Shown: positions 19,502 through 27,648 of the stretch, piece after piece
Layout: the number at the start of each line of letters is the position of its first letter
Position numbering within the stretch: the first letter of the stretch is position 1
Assembly (NCBI RefSeq): GCF_900109175.1
Contig: NZ_FNZE01000019.1
Span: forward strand, 24,582-88,581
Source of the DNA: Pseudomonas linyingensis
Lineage (GTDB): Bacteria > Pseudomonadota > Gammaproteobacteria > Pseudomonadales > Pseudomonadaceae
Length of the DNA: 64,000 nucleotides
Direction of reading: 5' to 3'
The notes under the pieces: model-generated
The model's database searches: none
Seen by the model: only the letters and a program-made list of their open reading frames with translations
What the model was told of the DNA's origin: nothing
Position numbers and translations under genes: made by a program

Positions 19502-20740
19502 TCAGGCGGCCTTGCTGGAATGGTCGCGGATCATGCCCGCACACTGGTCGGCGTCGAACCACCAGGGTGCGAAGCTGCGCGGGTCATCGAAGCCGTTGGC
19601 GATGGCCGAGGCCAGCGGTCGCGACTGGCTGGCGGAAGCCAGCAGATCCAGCATGTGCGGGGCCGGCGGAACCAGCATGGTGTTGGTCCAGCGCACCACA
19701 TGCTGGGCATAGCTCCAGTAGCGCTCGAAGGTTTCGCGCATCCAGGCGTCGGTGAACGGCTGATCACCGTGGGCGAGAATCGAATCCAGGTAGATCCGCG
19801 TGCACTTGGCGGCGTTGTTGGAGCCTTGCCCGGTGATCGGGTCGTTCACCACCAGCGCATCGGCCATGCCGAATACCCGGCGCCCGGAAGGCAGCTCGAG
19901 CACCGGCTTGCGCACCATCGGCGTGAAGCGCCCGGAGAGGAAGCCGTTGGCGTCGGTCAGTTCGACGGAGCGGCAGCGCTCGGCCTCCCAGGGCGTGTAG
20001 CGACGGATGATTTCCAGGCTCTTTTCCAGATGCTGTTCGGGCGACTGAACACCCTGCCAGCAGTCCATGGGGCCACCGGGAATGCCCTCGAAGACCATGA
20101 TTTCGCAGGGGCCGCTGGTGGTCAGGGCCGGAAAGGCGAAGTACTCGCCGACGCCCGGGATCAGGTTGAAGGCGACCCTGGAGAACGGCGACATCGGGGT
20201 CATACCCTTCACGTAGGTGAGCGCCAGCGCCCGCTGCGGTTGCTGGAAGGTGGTGCGCTCGGCATCGCGGGGGAACAGGTTGACGATCTCGCCCTTGCCG
20301 GCGGCCAGCAGCACCAGGTCATGGCTGGCGGCGAGCTTTTCCAGTTCGGGCAAGCCGACATCCTGGATCAGCACTTCACCGCCGCGCCGGACGATCTCCT
20401 CCATCCACACCGGCATCTTCACCCGCTGGTCGACGGACTGGGCGTAGCGTTCCAGGCGCGCGGCCCAGCTGAGCAGCTTCTCGCCGGGCTTTTCCGGATG
20501 CGGCACGGTGAGGCCGATGCCTTCGACCGCGGGGCACTGGTCCTCCCAGAAGTTCAACCCCAGATCGCGCTCGGTCTGCAGCGCAGTGTGGAACATGCAC
20601 TGGCTGGACAGGACCTTGCCGTTGCGGATTTCCTCCCCCGTGCGATTGGTGGCGAGGGTCACGTGGTAACCCTTGGCGAGAAGGCCTGCGGCCAGTTGCA
20701 GGCCGGCCTGGCCGGCTCCGACGATGGCGATTCGACGCAT
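19502..20740 (-). CDS. iifC: StyA-type FAD-dependent indole/styrene oxygenase (IifC-like)
   Basis: 412 residues. The FAD-binding Rossmann motif GAGQAG is at residues 8-13, and a second FAD contact, VNDPITGQGSNNAAKC, is near 295-310. Length and layout match StyA, the external flavoprotein monooxygenase that has no reductase domain of its own. StyA-like enzymes epoxidise styrene and the pyrrole ring of indole; the iif order around it points to indole as the natural substrate. I start at the ATG at 20740 (MRRIAIVGAG), preceded by AGGAG; the frame stays open to 20818 without a better ribosome site. AACAAAAA between ribosome site and ATG fits the Crc/Hfq AANAANAA motif. Without the SDR, product would be expected to form indigo. 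Confidence 0.85.
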   Translation of the reverse strand: MRRIAIVGAGQAGLQLAAGLLAKGYHVTLATNRTGEEIRNGKVLSSQCMFHTALQTERDLGLNFWEDQCPAVEGIGLTVPHPEKPGEKLLSWAARLERYAQSVDQRVKMPVWMEEIVRRGGEVLIQDVGLPELEKLAASHDLVLLAAGKGEIVNLFPRDAERTTFQQPQRALALTYVKGMTPMSPFSRVAFNLIPGVGEYFAFPALTTSGPCEIMVFEGIPGGPMDCWQGVQSPEQHLEKSLEIIRRYTPWEAERCRSVELTDANGFLSGRFTPMVRKPVLELPSGRRVFGMADALVVNDPITGQGSNNAAKCTRIYLDSILAHGDQPFTDAWMRETFERYWSYAQHVVRWTNTMLVPPAPHMLDLLASASQSRPLASAIANGFDDPRSFAPWWFDADQCAGMIRDHSSKAA

Positions 20741-20828
20741 TTTTGTTCTCCTGGAGTGCGACTGCTGCGGTTGCGGCGCGTGCTGGGCGCCGAACATTTT
20801 CTGGAAGAGTCTTTTCATCGCTGGACCC

Positions 20829-21614
20829 TCACTCGGCGAGCCGCGGGATGGCCGGCTGGTTCTGCTCCGGCCCCATCACCGAATAGCCGCCGTCGACGGC
20901 GTAGTCCGCGCCGGTCACGAAGCTGGCCGCCGGCGAACAGAGGAAGGCGACCACATTGGCCACTTCGGCCGGGTCGCCGAGGCGCCCCAGCAGGTGGTAG
21001 GAAGCCGCCACGGCATCCGCCTTGGCGCGGTCGCCGCCGCTGACTTCGCTGATCACCCGCGACCAGGTCCAGCCAGGCGAGACCGAGTTGACCCGGATGC
21101 CGTCGGCGGCCAGATCCATGGCCATGCTGCGCGTCAGCTGCAACATGGCCGCCTTGGACACCGGGTAGAGCCAGCGGCCGGTCTGCGCGCACTTCGCCGA
21201 GATGGAGGTGAAGTTGACGACGCAGCCATCGCGCGCCTTGAGGTCGGCGTGCACGGCCTGGGTCAGCACCACGGCCGACACCAGGTTGACGTCCAGCGCC
21301 TGCAACCAGTCCTGGCGGCCGGAGGCGAACCCGTCGTCCCCATAGCTGCAGGCCAGGTTCACCAGGGTGTCGATGCCGCCGAAGCAGGCGCGCACCTCAG
21401 CCACGGCGGCAGCGATGCGGGCATCGTCGGTGATGTCGACCGGGAAGAATGCCGCTGCTTCTCCGAGCTCTGCGGCCACCCGCTGGCCGGCTTCGCCGTC
21501 GATGTCGAACAGGGCGACCCGGTAGCCCGCATCGATCAGGGCGCGAGCCACGGCGTGGCCGATCAGGGTGGCGCCACCACTGACGATGGCTGCCTTGTCA
21601 TGATTCGTGGACAT
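20829..21614 (-). CDS. iifB: Short-chain dehydrogenase (IifB-like)
   Basis: 261 residues, classical SDR. The nucleotide-binding motif is a variant (SGGATLIGHAV, residues 12-22, instead of TGxxxGIG). NLAC is near 86, and the catalytic Ser-Tyr-Lys set is in FTSISA and YPVSK (near 136-155). The C-terminus has the common GADYAVDGGYSV. In the published iif pathway IifB oxidises the indole dihydrodiol to 3-hydroxyindolin-2-one, which prevents indigo formation. It lies 10 bases after the iifA-like gene and about 90 bases before iifC. That intervening space is partly an upstream extension of the iifC frame. Confidence 0.8.
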   Translation of the reverse strand: MSTNHDKAAIVSGGATLIGHAVARALIDAGYRVALFDIDGEAGQRVAAELGEAAAFFPVDITDDARIAAAVAEVRACFGGIDTLVNLACSYGDDGFASGRQDWLQALDVNLVSAVVLTQAVHADLKARDGCVVNFTSISAKCAQTGRWLYPVSKAAMLQLTRSMAMDLAADGIRVNSVSPGWTWSRVISEVSGGDRAKADAVAASYHLLGRLGDPAEVANVVAFLCSPAASFVTGADYAVDGGYSVMGPEQNQPAIPRLAE

Positions 21615-21624
21615 GGGCGGCCCC

Positions 21625-22869
21625 TCAGCGCGGCTTGTCGGCGCTGGAGGCCCAGCTCGGCATCAGGGTGTTGGACGGCAGGCTCTCGTCGAGCAGCTTC
21701 TGCGCGGTTTCACGCCCGGCGACCGGCAGTCCGGCGGGGTCGAGCAGGCCGATCTGCACCAGCACGCTGGCCTGATCCCAGTAGATGTGCTCGTGGTAGA
21801 GCTTGGGCCCGCGAAACTTGACCACGCCGAGCATGGGAATTTCGACACGCTTGCCGGTGGGAGCCACACCCGGCAGCAGCCAGTCGATCTCGCAATCGTG
21901 GGTGAAGCTCATGATGAATTCGTCGACGACTTGCGAGGCACCGACCGTCCGCGAGATGGGCGTCAGCTCCATGTCCTTGGGGTTGTTGTGGACGAAGTGG
22001 TAACGGTAGAAGCGGCTCAGATCCCGGTAGCCCACCCCGCCGGTCATGGTCGGGATATGGTTGACGTAGGGCTCGGCGACCATGGTGGCCATGGTCGCCG
22101 GCACGTCACGGGTATCGAACTCGTGACGGATGTGCTCTTCCCAGAGGGCGGAGAGGTTGTAGTCGGGACCGATGGCCCGCCGCAGCGCTGCGATGGTGCG
22201 CTCATGGGCCAGCAGCGCAGCCGACTTGTTGAAGTGGTCCCCCTGCGGACGGGCGAAGGCATGGTCGACGCCCGGATATACATACAGCTCGACGCCGGCC
22301 ATACGCCCTAGACCTTCGACGATGGCGGCACGGGCATTGGCAGGACAGAACGCATCCAGCTCGGCGAGGTGCAGCACCAGGCGGCCCTGCAGGTTTTCCG
22401 CCTCCGCCAGGGCGTGCTCGATGCCGACGCCGTAGTAGCCCACGGCGCAGGCCACCTCCGGCAGCCGGCAACCCGCCAGGTAGGCCAGCTTGCCGCCCAG
22501 GCAATAGCCCACGACGCCGATCCCTGCGCCAGTGCATTCGTCCAGCCCCTTCAGGGCCCGAATGCTGGCCTGAATATCCTCGACCCCGAGCCCTTCATCG
22601 AAACCTTCGTAGAGGGCAAGAGCCCGCGGAAAGTCGGCCTCGGTGTAACCCAGCTCGATGCCGCGCTCCTGGCGCCAGTAGAGGTCGGGTACCAGCACCG
22701 TGTACCCCTCCTCGGCCAGCAGGTCAGCCACCTCACGCATGGTCTGGTTGACGCCGAAGATTTCCTGGCACAGCACAAGACCAGGCCCACGGCCGTCTAC
22801 CGAGATCGCCAGATAGGCCTGAAATTGTTCTCCGGATGCAACCGGGATATTTATATAACGGCCTTTCAT
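21625..22869 (-). CDS. iifA: Dienelactone-hydrolase/SnoaL-like fusion protein (IifA-like)
   Basis: 414 residues in two parts. Residues 1-235 form a dienelactone hydrolase fold with the complete family set: QEIFGVN (Glu), GYCLGG (nucleophile Cys), AELDAFCP (Asp) and DHAFARP (His). Residues about 245-390 look like a SnoaL/NTF2-type domain (EEHIRHEFDTRDVPATMATM ... HEHIYWDQASVLVQIGLLDP). It is first in the iif operon. By position it corresponds to IifA, which makes anthranilate from 3-hydroxyindolin-2-one without a cofactor. Which of the two domains does the chemistry is not decided by sequence. GGAGG is seven bases before the ATG. Confidence 0.75.
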   Translation of the reverse strand: MKGRYINIPVASGEQFQAYLAISVDGRGPGLVLCQEIFGVNQTMREVADLLAEEGYTVLVPDLYWRQERGIELGYTEADFPRALALYEGFDEGLGVEDIQASIRALKGLDECTGAGIGVVGYCLGGKLAYLAGCRLPEVACAVGYYGVGIEHALAEAENLQGRLVLHLAELDAFCPANARAAIVEGLGRMAGVELYVYPGVDHAFARPQGDHFNKSAALLAHERTIAALRRAIGPDYNLSALWEEHIRHEFDTRDVPATMATMVAEPYVNHIPTMTGGVGYRDLSRFYRYHFVHNNPKDMELTPISRTVGASQVVDEFIMSFTHDCEIDWLLPGVAPTGKRVEIPMLGVVKFRGPKLYHEHIYWDQASVLVQIGLLDPAGLPVAGRETAQKLLDESLPSNTLMPSWASSADKPR

Positions 22870-23291
22870 GAGTTACCTCCAAGGGTTGTGGGAAGATGTG
22901 AATCCATCCTGCGCCCACGACCCATCGCCATCTATCCGCTTACTGCGAGCAGAGTCCACTTTATGCACAAACTTGAATGTCTTACTTACAACAAGGAAAA
23001 ACTTTCAAATAGCGCAAAGTGCAGTGACCGGAAAACCATAAAACACACTCACCTCGACTACCGCGCAAGAGCACAGTTACCCACGAAGCCCGTTGAACAG
23101 TGGCAGCGCCACCCTTTGAAATCGGCATGATTATTGCGACACACAAGCGAAAAAACCCTGCCGGGTTACTAAAAGAAACTGAAGGTGCGTGCCGTAATCC
23201 GATAACTGCAGCCACTATCCAGATCCTGCAGTTACCTTGTTTCACAACCGCGCGCCCTGCCTTGAAACCGTGCATGCAAGCGAGGTACCCC
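22870..23291. promoter_or_regulatory. Divergent promoter region between iifA and the AraC regulator
   Basis: 422 bases without a gene, more AT-rich than its surroundings (for example 22960-23060). It must carry the promoters of the iif operon and of the regulator. The clearest element is a perfect inverted repeat TAACTGCAG-N14-CTGCAGTTA at 23203-23234. GTGGC-AGC-GCCAC (23099-23111) is a shorter dyad. No promoter was assigned with confidence. Confidence 0.5.
23203..23234. promoter_or_regulatory. Inverted repeat upstream of iifR-like gene, candidate operator
   Basis: TAACTGCAG (23203-23211) and CTGCAGTTA (23226-23234) are perfect 9-bp complements with a 14-base spacer, ending 57 bases before the AraC-type gene start. 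Position suits autoregulation. AraC proteins more often bind direct repeats, so another regulator is possible. Confidence 0.4.
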
Positions 23292-24320
23292 ATGAACCAA
23301 CAGCCGAGCCAGGAGGACGGCGGCAGCCGATTTCTCGGAACACCGCTGTTCACGCAGCAGAACAGGCTGTTCCTGCTGAGCGATCTCAACGCCATCCGCG
23401 AAGGCGTGGGAGGCATCTTCAAGCCCCATGACCTGTCACCAGTCCGGACTGGTGATCCAGTCAGCGCGCAGATGCACCATGTCGGGCTGGGACAGTTCTC
23501 GCTCAACCGGCTGGAGTACGGATCATCGGTGAAGATCGACCCCGGCAAACTGGAGTCCTTCTATCTGATCCAGGTGCCAATCCGCGGCCAGGCCGAGATC
23601 GTGTGCAACCGGCATTCCTTCATGTCGAACACGCGGCAAGCCTCGCTGATCTCGCCCAGCATCCCCGTGCTCATGCGCTGGCAAGCCAATTCACCCCAGC
23701 TGGCCATCCGCATCGAGCAAAGTGAACTGCAGCAGCACTTCGCCCAGCATTTCCCCGGCGGACTGGACCGGCCTGTCGAGTTCCACCCCGAGCTGGACCT
23801 GCTCAGCCCCGGTGGCAAGCACTTCCTCGGCCTCCTGGAAATGCTGATGGATGCCTTTGCCCAGCCCCAGCATCCACTGCACCAACCGCTGGTGCGCAAG
23901 CAGTTCGAATCGGCCCTGCTGAATGCCCTGATCTATGGCCAACCGCACAACCTCAGCGCCCGCATGGATGGAGAGGCTCGCCCCAAAGGCATCTCCCCGC
24001 ACTTCGTCAGGCGCACCGAAGAGTTCATGCGTGCCCACGTCCACGAGCCACTGACGATCGAGCAACTGGCCGAGTATGCCGGCGTCAGCGTACGCACCCT
24101 GTTCGCGGGCTTTCGCGACTTCTGCGACACCAGCCCAATGGCCTACCTGCGCAACCTGCGTCTCGAACAGGTGCACCAGGAGCTGATCGGCCAGCCACAG
24201 GCCTCAGTCACCGACATCGCCTTCAGATGGGGCTTCGCCCATCTCGGGCGCTTCGCTCAGGAATACAAACGCCGCTATGGTTGTCTGCCCTCGGAAACGG
24301 CGCGTTTCCGCCCCGACTGA
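23292..24320 (+). CDS. AraC-family regulator of the iif operon (IifR-like)
   Basis: 342 residues. The N-terminal AraC_binding_2-type domain (residues 30-210) is followed by two helix-turn-helix units at about 240-340 (LTIEQLAEYAGVSVRTLFAGF; SVTDIAFRWGFAHLGRFAQEYKRRYG). This is the XylS-like layout common for aromatic catabolism activators. It is divergent from the iif operon, so it is the most likely indole-responsive activator. It is clearly a different lineage from the two AntR-like proteins in the window. The ATG at 23292 was chosen because GCGAGG lies about 8 bases upstream; the frame is open back to 23100 without a ribosome site. Confidence 0.8.
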   Translation: MNQQPSQEDGGSRFLGTPLFTQQNRLFLLSDLNAIREGVGGIFKPHDLSPVRTGDPVSAQMHHVGLGQFSLNRLEYGSSVKIDPGKLESFYLIQVPIRGQAEIVCNRHSFMSNTRQASLISPSIPVLMRWQANSPQLAIRIEQSELQQHFAQHFPGGLDRPVEFHPELDLLSPGGKHFLGLLEMLMDAFAQPQHPLHQPLVRKQFESALLNALIYGQPHNLSARMDGEARPKGISPHFVRRTEEFMRAHVHEPLTIEQLAEYAGVSVRTLFAGFRDFCDTSPMAYLRNLRLEQVHQELIGQPQASVTDIAFRWGFAHLGRFAQEYKRRYGCLPSETARFRPD

Positions 24321-24557
24321 GGCGACCAGGCAAGAAAGAAGGGCCTACAGCAACCACTCTCGCGGGTAGTTCAGACAACCGCGTCTGAGCTACCCTGTCC
24401 TTGTCGATCACGACGATCGGCATGGTCATCGGCAAGTTCGCCAACGCGGCTACATGATCATGCTTATGTTCACAGGTTAACGAGATGCATATGGATCATC
24501 GGCTGGCACTGAACCAGAGAAACCATATCCGACAGTCATATACAGCCACTACGATAG

Positions 24558-24574
24558 TGCACAGTGACTGTGCA
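24558..24574. repeat. 17-bp perfect palindrome TGCACAGTGACTGTGCA
   Basis: 8-bp arms around one central base in an AT-rich gene-free stretch between the IifR-like and AntR-like genes. It looks like a binding site for a dimeric regulator, but no promoter or gene start is near it, which makes the role unclear. Confidence 0.4.
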
Positions 24575-24746
24575 TCAATATAAATAGCATTCGCTTTACA
24601 ACCGACTGTCCAACGCACACTAAAGAGGAGTAACGCCTGTCCTGCTGAAGGTTTGTGCAGCCACCCAACTCAAATTCAGAACATCAAAACTCCGAGGCCA
24701 TTCGCTGCAATAAGCCACAGCACGGCCATGATCAAGTCATGGCAAC

Positions 24747-24777
24747 TCGATATCGGCGTCACTGACGCCGATATCGA
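24747..24777. terminator. 31-bp perfect palindrome after antR
   Basis: Arms of 15 bases (TCGATATCGGCGTCA and its exact complement) around one base, 17 bases past the antR stop on the minus strand. As RNA it would be a long hairpin at the 3' end of antR. It lacks a T run, so it may terminate weakly, protect the 3' end, or be an operator. Confidence 0.45.
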
Positions 24778-24793
24778 CCAACAGAACCGATCA

Positions 24794-25801
24794 CTAGCGT
24801 TGCCGCCGCGCCTCGGCCCGCTGCACCGTCATGCTCGGCGTTTCGTCGAACAGCTTGCGGTACTCGCTGGAGAAGCGTCCCTGGTGGGAAAAGCCCCAGC
24901 TCAGAGCGATCTCGCAGATATTGCGCTGCGAGCGATCCTCGAGGAGGTCCTGACGCACGGCGGTCAGGCGGTACTTCCTCAGGTAGGCCATCGGCGACAG
25001 GCCGAAATACTTGGCGAAGCCTTCGTACAGCTTGAAGCGCGATACGCCGGCGGCCTGCTCGATGTCCTCGAGGTACATTTCCTGGCGGGCGTTGGCCTGG
25101 ATGAAGTCGCGGGCGCGCACCAGGTAGTACGGCAGCTTGACCTGCAGGCGCTCGCGCAGCTCCCGCGTGTAGTTGTGCGGCTGGGTGAGGATCAGGCCCT
25201 TGATCAGCGCGTTTTCCATGTCCCTCGTGAAGTAGAGCTCGTCGTAGAGATCGCGACTGCGCTCCAGTTCGTCGGCCAGGTGGCGAACCATCCGCCACCA
25301 GGACGCCGAGCCGCCGTGGACCGCGTCCATCTCCGCCTCGAAGCTGAGCGGCACATCCACGCTGCGCTGCAGCAGATCCTCCAAGGTCTTGTGGATGGCC
25401 GCCTGGGGAATGGCGACCTGCAGCTTGCGGCAGTCGCCGGCGATGGTCAGCTCCTGATGCTCGAAGGGCATGACGATCACCCCGCAGTCCCGGTCGGAGC
25501 GCAGCAGCCGCCCGGCCTTGGCCAGCTCCTGCTCGCCCGACAGCGGCAGGCTGAGGCTGTAGCAATTGAGCTTCATGTCCTCGCCGACACCGATGGTCAC
25601 GTCGGTGCCGTACTGGACGTAGCCGAGGATCGTCGAAGTGGAGCGCAGCACGTTGCCGCTGTGGTGGAACTGGATGCGCTCCGGCTTGCTGGCCCTGAGT
25701 ACATGCGGACCGCAGACTTCGGACATCCAGGAACGCGCTCCGGCGAGATCGAAGCGATCGGCAACAATATCCCGGAAATGCAGATCGTTATTCTGGTTCA
25801 T
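24794..25801 (-). CDS. antR: AraC-family regulator of antABC (AntR), copy 2
   Basis: 335 residues. Same architecture as the copy at 16750-17754: an N-terminal sensing domain and a C-terminal double helix-turn-helix (MYLEDIEQAAGVSRFKLYEGF; NICEIALSWGFSHQGRFSSEYRKLFDETP). It is transcribed away from antABC across a 455-base region, the arrangement seen for antR-antABC in P. aeruginosa, where AntR activates the dioxygenase genes with anthranilate. A palindrome (25898-25914) lies 97 bases upstream of its start and a near-identical one upstream of antA. A degenerate version sits at exactly the same distance from copy 1. Confidence 0.85.
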   Translation of the reverse strand: MNQNNDLHFRDIVADRFDLAGARSWMSEVCGPHVLRASKPERIQFHHSGNVLRSTSTILGYVQYGTDVTIGVGEDMKLNCYSLSLPLSGEQELAKAGRLLRSDRDCGVIVMPFEHQELTIAGDCRKLQVAIPQAAIHKTLEDLLQRSVDVPLSFEAEMDAVHGGSASWWRMVRHLADELERSRDLYDELYFTRDMENALIKGLILTQPHNYTRELRERLQVKLPYYLVRARDFIQANARQEMYLEDIEQAAGVSRFKLYEGFAKYFGLSPMAYLRKYRLTAVRQDLLEDRSQRNICEIALSWGFSHQGRFSSEYRKLFDETPSMTVQRAEARRQR

Positions 25802-25897
25802 CGCAAGGCACCTGTTGAATCTGTTCGATCAGTTGCGCTCTGACGGCGCTTGGTACATATCAGCAGCAATTGTCATGCCATGCCCGGGCGACGGCTT

Positions 25898-25914
25898 ATC
25901 CGGAAATTCAGGAT
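25898..25914. promoter_or_regulatory. Palindromic operator candidate upstream of antR
   Basis: ATCCGGAA-A-TTCAGGAT, one mismatch from a perfect 8-bp dyad and nearly identical to the element at 26150-26166. It sits 97 bases before the antR start, a distance suited to control of antR transcription. Confidence 0.5.
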
Positions 25915-26149
25915 AGCGCCTGACAACTTTCCGGACAGCTTCTTCGGCCGAACGGCGGATCGGACGGCATCAACCATGCGCCATGCCTCGTTCCAGAGCG
26001 GCCGCGCTCCAGGCCGCAGCTGAGTGTTACCGCCCACAGGCCCCGCCGCCTGTAGTGTTACCCCCCGCCCCGCACCTGCCCCGACTTCCGTGTCATGTCC
26101 GCGCTAGCCGGCAACTGAGCACGCTGCCTGTTCATTACCGCAAACCCGT

Positions 26150-26166
26150 ATCCGGAATTTCCGGAT
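26150..26166. promoter_or_regulatory. Palindromic operator candidate upstream of antA
   Basis: ATCCGGAA-T-TTCCGGAT, a perfect 8-bp dyad with a single central base, 91 bases upstream of the antA ATG. A sister copy lies in the same intergenic region next to antR. A factor controlling both divergent units, such as AntR itself or a global regulator, is the natural reading. Confidence 0.55.
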
Positions 26167-26256
26167 TGTCTTCGCCAACCAGGCGGATAGACCGGTTTGC
26201 CCGCGCTTTCCTTTAATGGCTTCCACGGATCACCCGCTGTGGAAGGTACAAAAACC

Positions 26257-27648
26257 ATGACGAATTCAAATAAAAGCATCGAGCAGTGGAAAGACTACAT
26301 CGGTAGCTGCGTGGACTTCCGTCCCGCCGAAGGCATCTACCGCATCGCCCGGGACATGTTCACCGAGCCGGAGTTGTTCGACCTGGAAATGGAGCTGATC
26401 TTCGAGCGCAACTGGATCTACGCCTGCCATGAAAGCGAGCTGGCCAACGCGCACGATTTCGTGACCATGCGCGCCGGCCGCCAGCCGATGATCATCACCC
26501 GCGACGGCAACGGTGAGCTGCACGCGCTGATCAACGCCTGCCAGCACCGCGGTGCCACCCTGACCCGCGTCGGCAAGGGCAACCAGTCCACCTTCACCTG
26601 CCCCTTCCATGCCTGGTGCTACAAGAGCGACGGCCGCCTGGTGAAGGTCAAGGCCCCGGGCGAGTACCCGGAAGGCTTCGACAAGGCCACCCGCGGCCTG
26701 AAGAAGGCGCGCATCGAGAGCTACAAGGGCTTCGTGTTCATCAGCCTCGACGTCGCCGGTACCGACAGCCTGGGAGACTTCCTCGGCGACGCCCGGGTGT
26801 TCTTCGACATGATGGTCGCCCAGTCGCCCACCGGCGAGCTGGAAGTGCTGCCCGGCAAGTCCACCTACACCTACGACGGCAACTGGAAGCTGCAGAACGA
26901 GAACGGCCTGGACGGCTACCACGTCAGCACCGTGCACTACAACTACGTGGCCACCGTGCAGCACCGCCAGCAGGTCAACGCGACCAAGGGCGGTGCCAGC
27001 AGCACCCTGGACTACAGCAAGCTGGGCGCCGGCGACGCCGAGACCGACGACGGCTGGTTCTCTTTCCACAACGGCCACAGCCTGCTGTTCAGCGACATGC
27101 CCAACCCCGCCGTGCGCCCCGGCTACGCCAGCGTGATGCCGCGCCTGGTGGAGGCCTACGGCCAGGCCAAGGCGGAGTGGATGATGCACCGCCTGCGCAA
27201 CCTGAACATCTACCCCAGCCTGTTCTTCATGGACCAGATCAGCTCGCAGCTGCGCATCGTGCGCCCGGTGGCCTGGAACAAGACCGAGATCATTAGCCAG
27301 TGCATCGGCGTGAAGGGCGAGTCCGACGCCGACCGCGAGAGCCGCATCCGCCAGTTCGAGGACTTCTTCAACGTCTCCGGCATGGGCACCCCCGACGACC
27401 TGGTCGAGTTCCGCGAGGCCCAGCGCGGCTTCCAGGCCCGCCTGGAGCGCTGGAACGACATCTCCCGCGGCTACGACAAGTGGGTCAGCGGCCCCACCGC
27501 CAACAGCGAAACCATCGGAATCGCCCCGGCGCTGACCGGCACCGAGTTCACCCACGAAGGCCTGTACGTCAACCAGCACGCCAACTGGCAGCGGTTCCTG
27601 CTCGAGGGCCTCGACCAGAAAGCCCTGAAGCTCAAGGAGGTGGAGTAA
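26257..27648 (+). CDS. antA: Anthranilate 1,2-dioxygenase large (alpha) subunit
   Basis: 463 residues, Rieske non-heme iron dioxygenase. The Rieske cluster ligands are in ACQHRG and CPFHAWC (about residues 89-115). The mononuclear iron ligands are in ENGLDGYHVSTVHYNY (near 215-230), with a later Asp in FFMDQISS. The N-terminus (EQWKDYIGSCVDFRP, then RDMFTEPELF) fits AntA rather than BenA or XylX, judged from memory of these families. The enzyme turns anthranilate into catechol, releasing CO2 and ammonia. GGAAGG precedes the ATG at 26257. The stop overlaps the antB start (TAATG). Confidence 0.9.
   Translation: MTNSNKSIEQWKDYIGSCVDFRPAEGIYRIARDMFTEPELFDLEMELIFERNWIYACHESELANAHDFVTMRAGRQPMIITRDGNGELHALINACQHRGATLTRVGKGNQSTFTCPFHAWCYKSDGRLVKVKAPGEYPEGFDKATRGLKKARIESYKGFVFISLDVAGTDSLGDFLGDARVFFDMMVAQSPTGELEVLPGKSTYTYDGNWKLQNENGLDGYHVSTVHYNYVATVQHRQQVNATKGGASSTLDYSKLGAGDAETDDGWFSFHNGHSLLFSDMPNPAVRPGYASVMPRLVEAYGQAKAEWMMHRLRNLNIYPSLFFMDQISSQLRIVRPVAWNKTEIISQCIGVKGESDADRESRIRQFEDFFNVSGMGTPDDLVEFREAQRGFQARLERWNDISRGYDKWVSGPTANSETIGIAPALTGTEFTHEGLYVNQHANWQRFLLEGLDQKALKLKEVE

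Larger units (their letters stand above)
24321..24793. other. Gene-free AT-richer stretch with three dyads
   Basis: About 470 bases between the ends of two converging genes. It contains a long hairpin at 24364-24395 (GGGTAG..CAGAC/GTCTG..CTACCC, one G-T mismatch), probably the end signal of the AraC gene. It also contains the palindrome TGCACAGT-G-ACTGTGCA at 24558-24574 and the 31-bp palindrome at 24747-24777. I found no open frame resembling a known protein. Confidence 0.5.

Noticed and set aside
23099..23120. Sigma-54 promoter (TGGCA...TTG) near the iif control region
   Set aside because: The GC half of the -12 element is missing and the spacing is off; the regulators are AraC, not enhancer-binding proteins.
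16446..25930. Insertion sequence or integrase boundaries around the indole block
   Set aside because: No transposase, integrase, terminal inverted repeats or target duplications were seen; only the antR direct repeats flank it.
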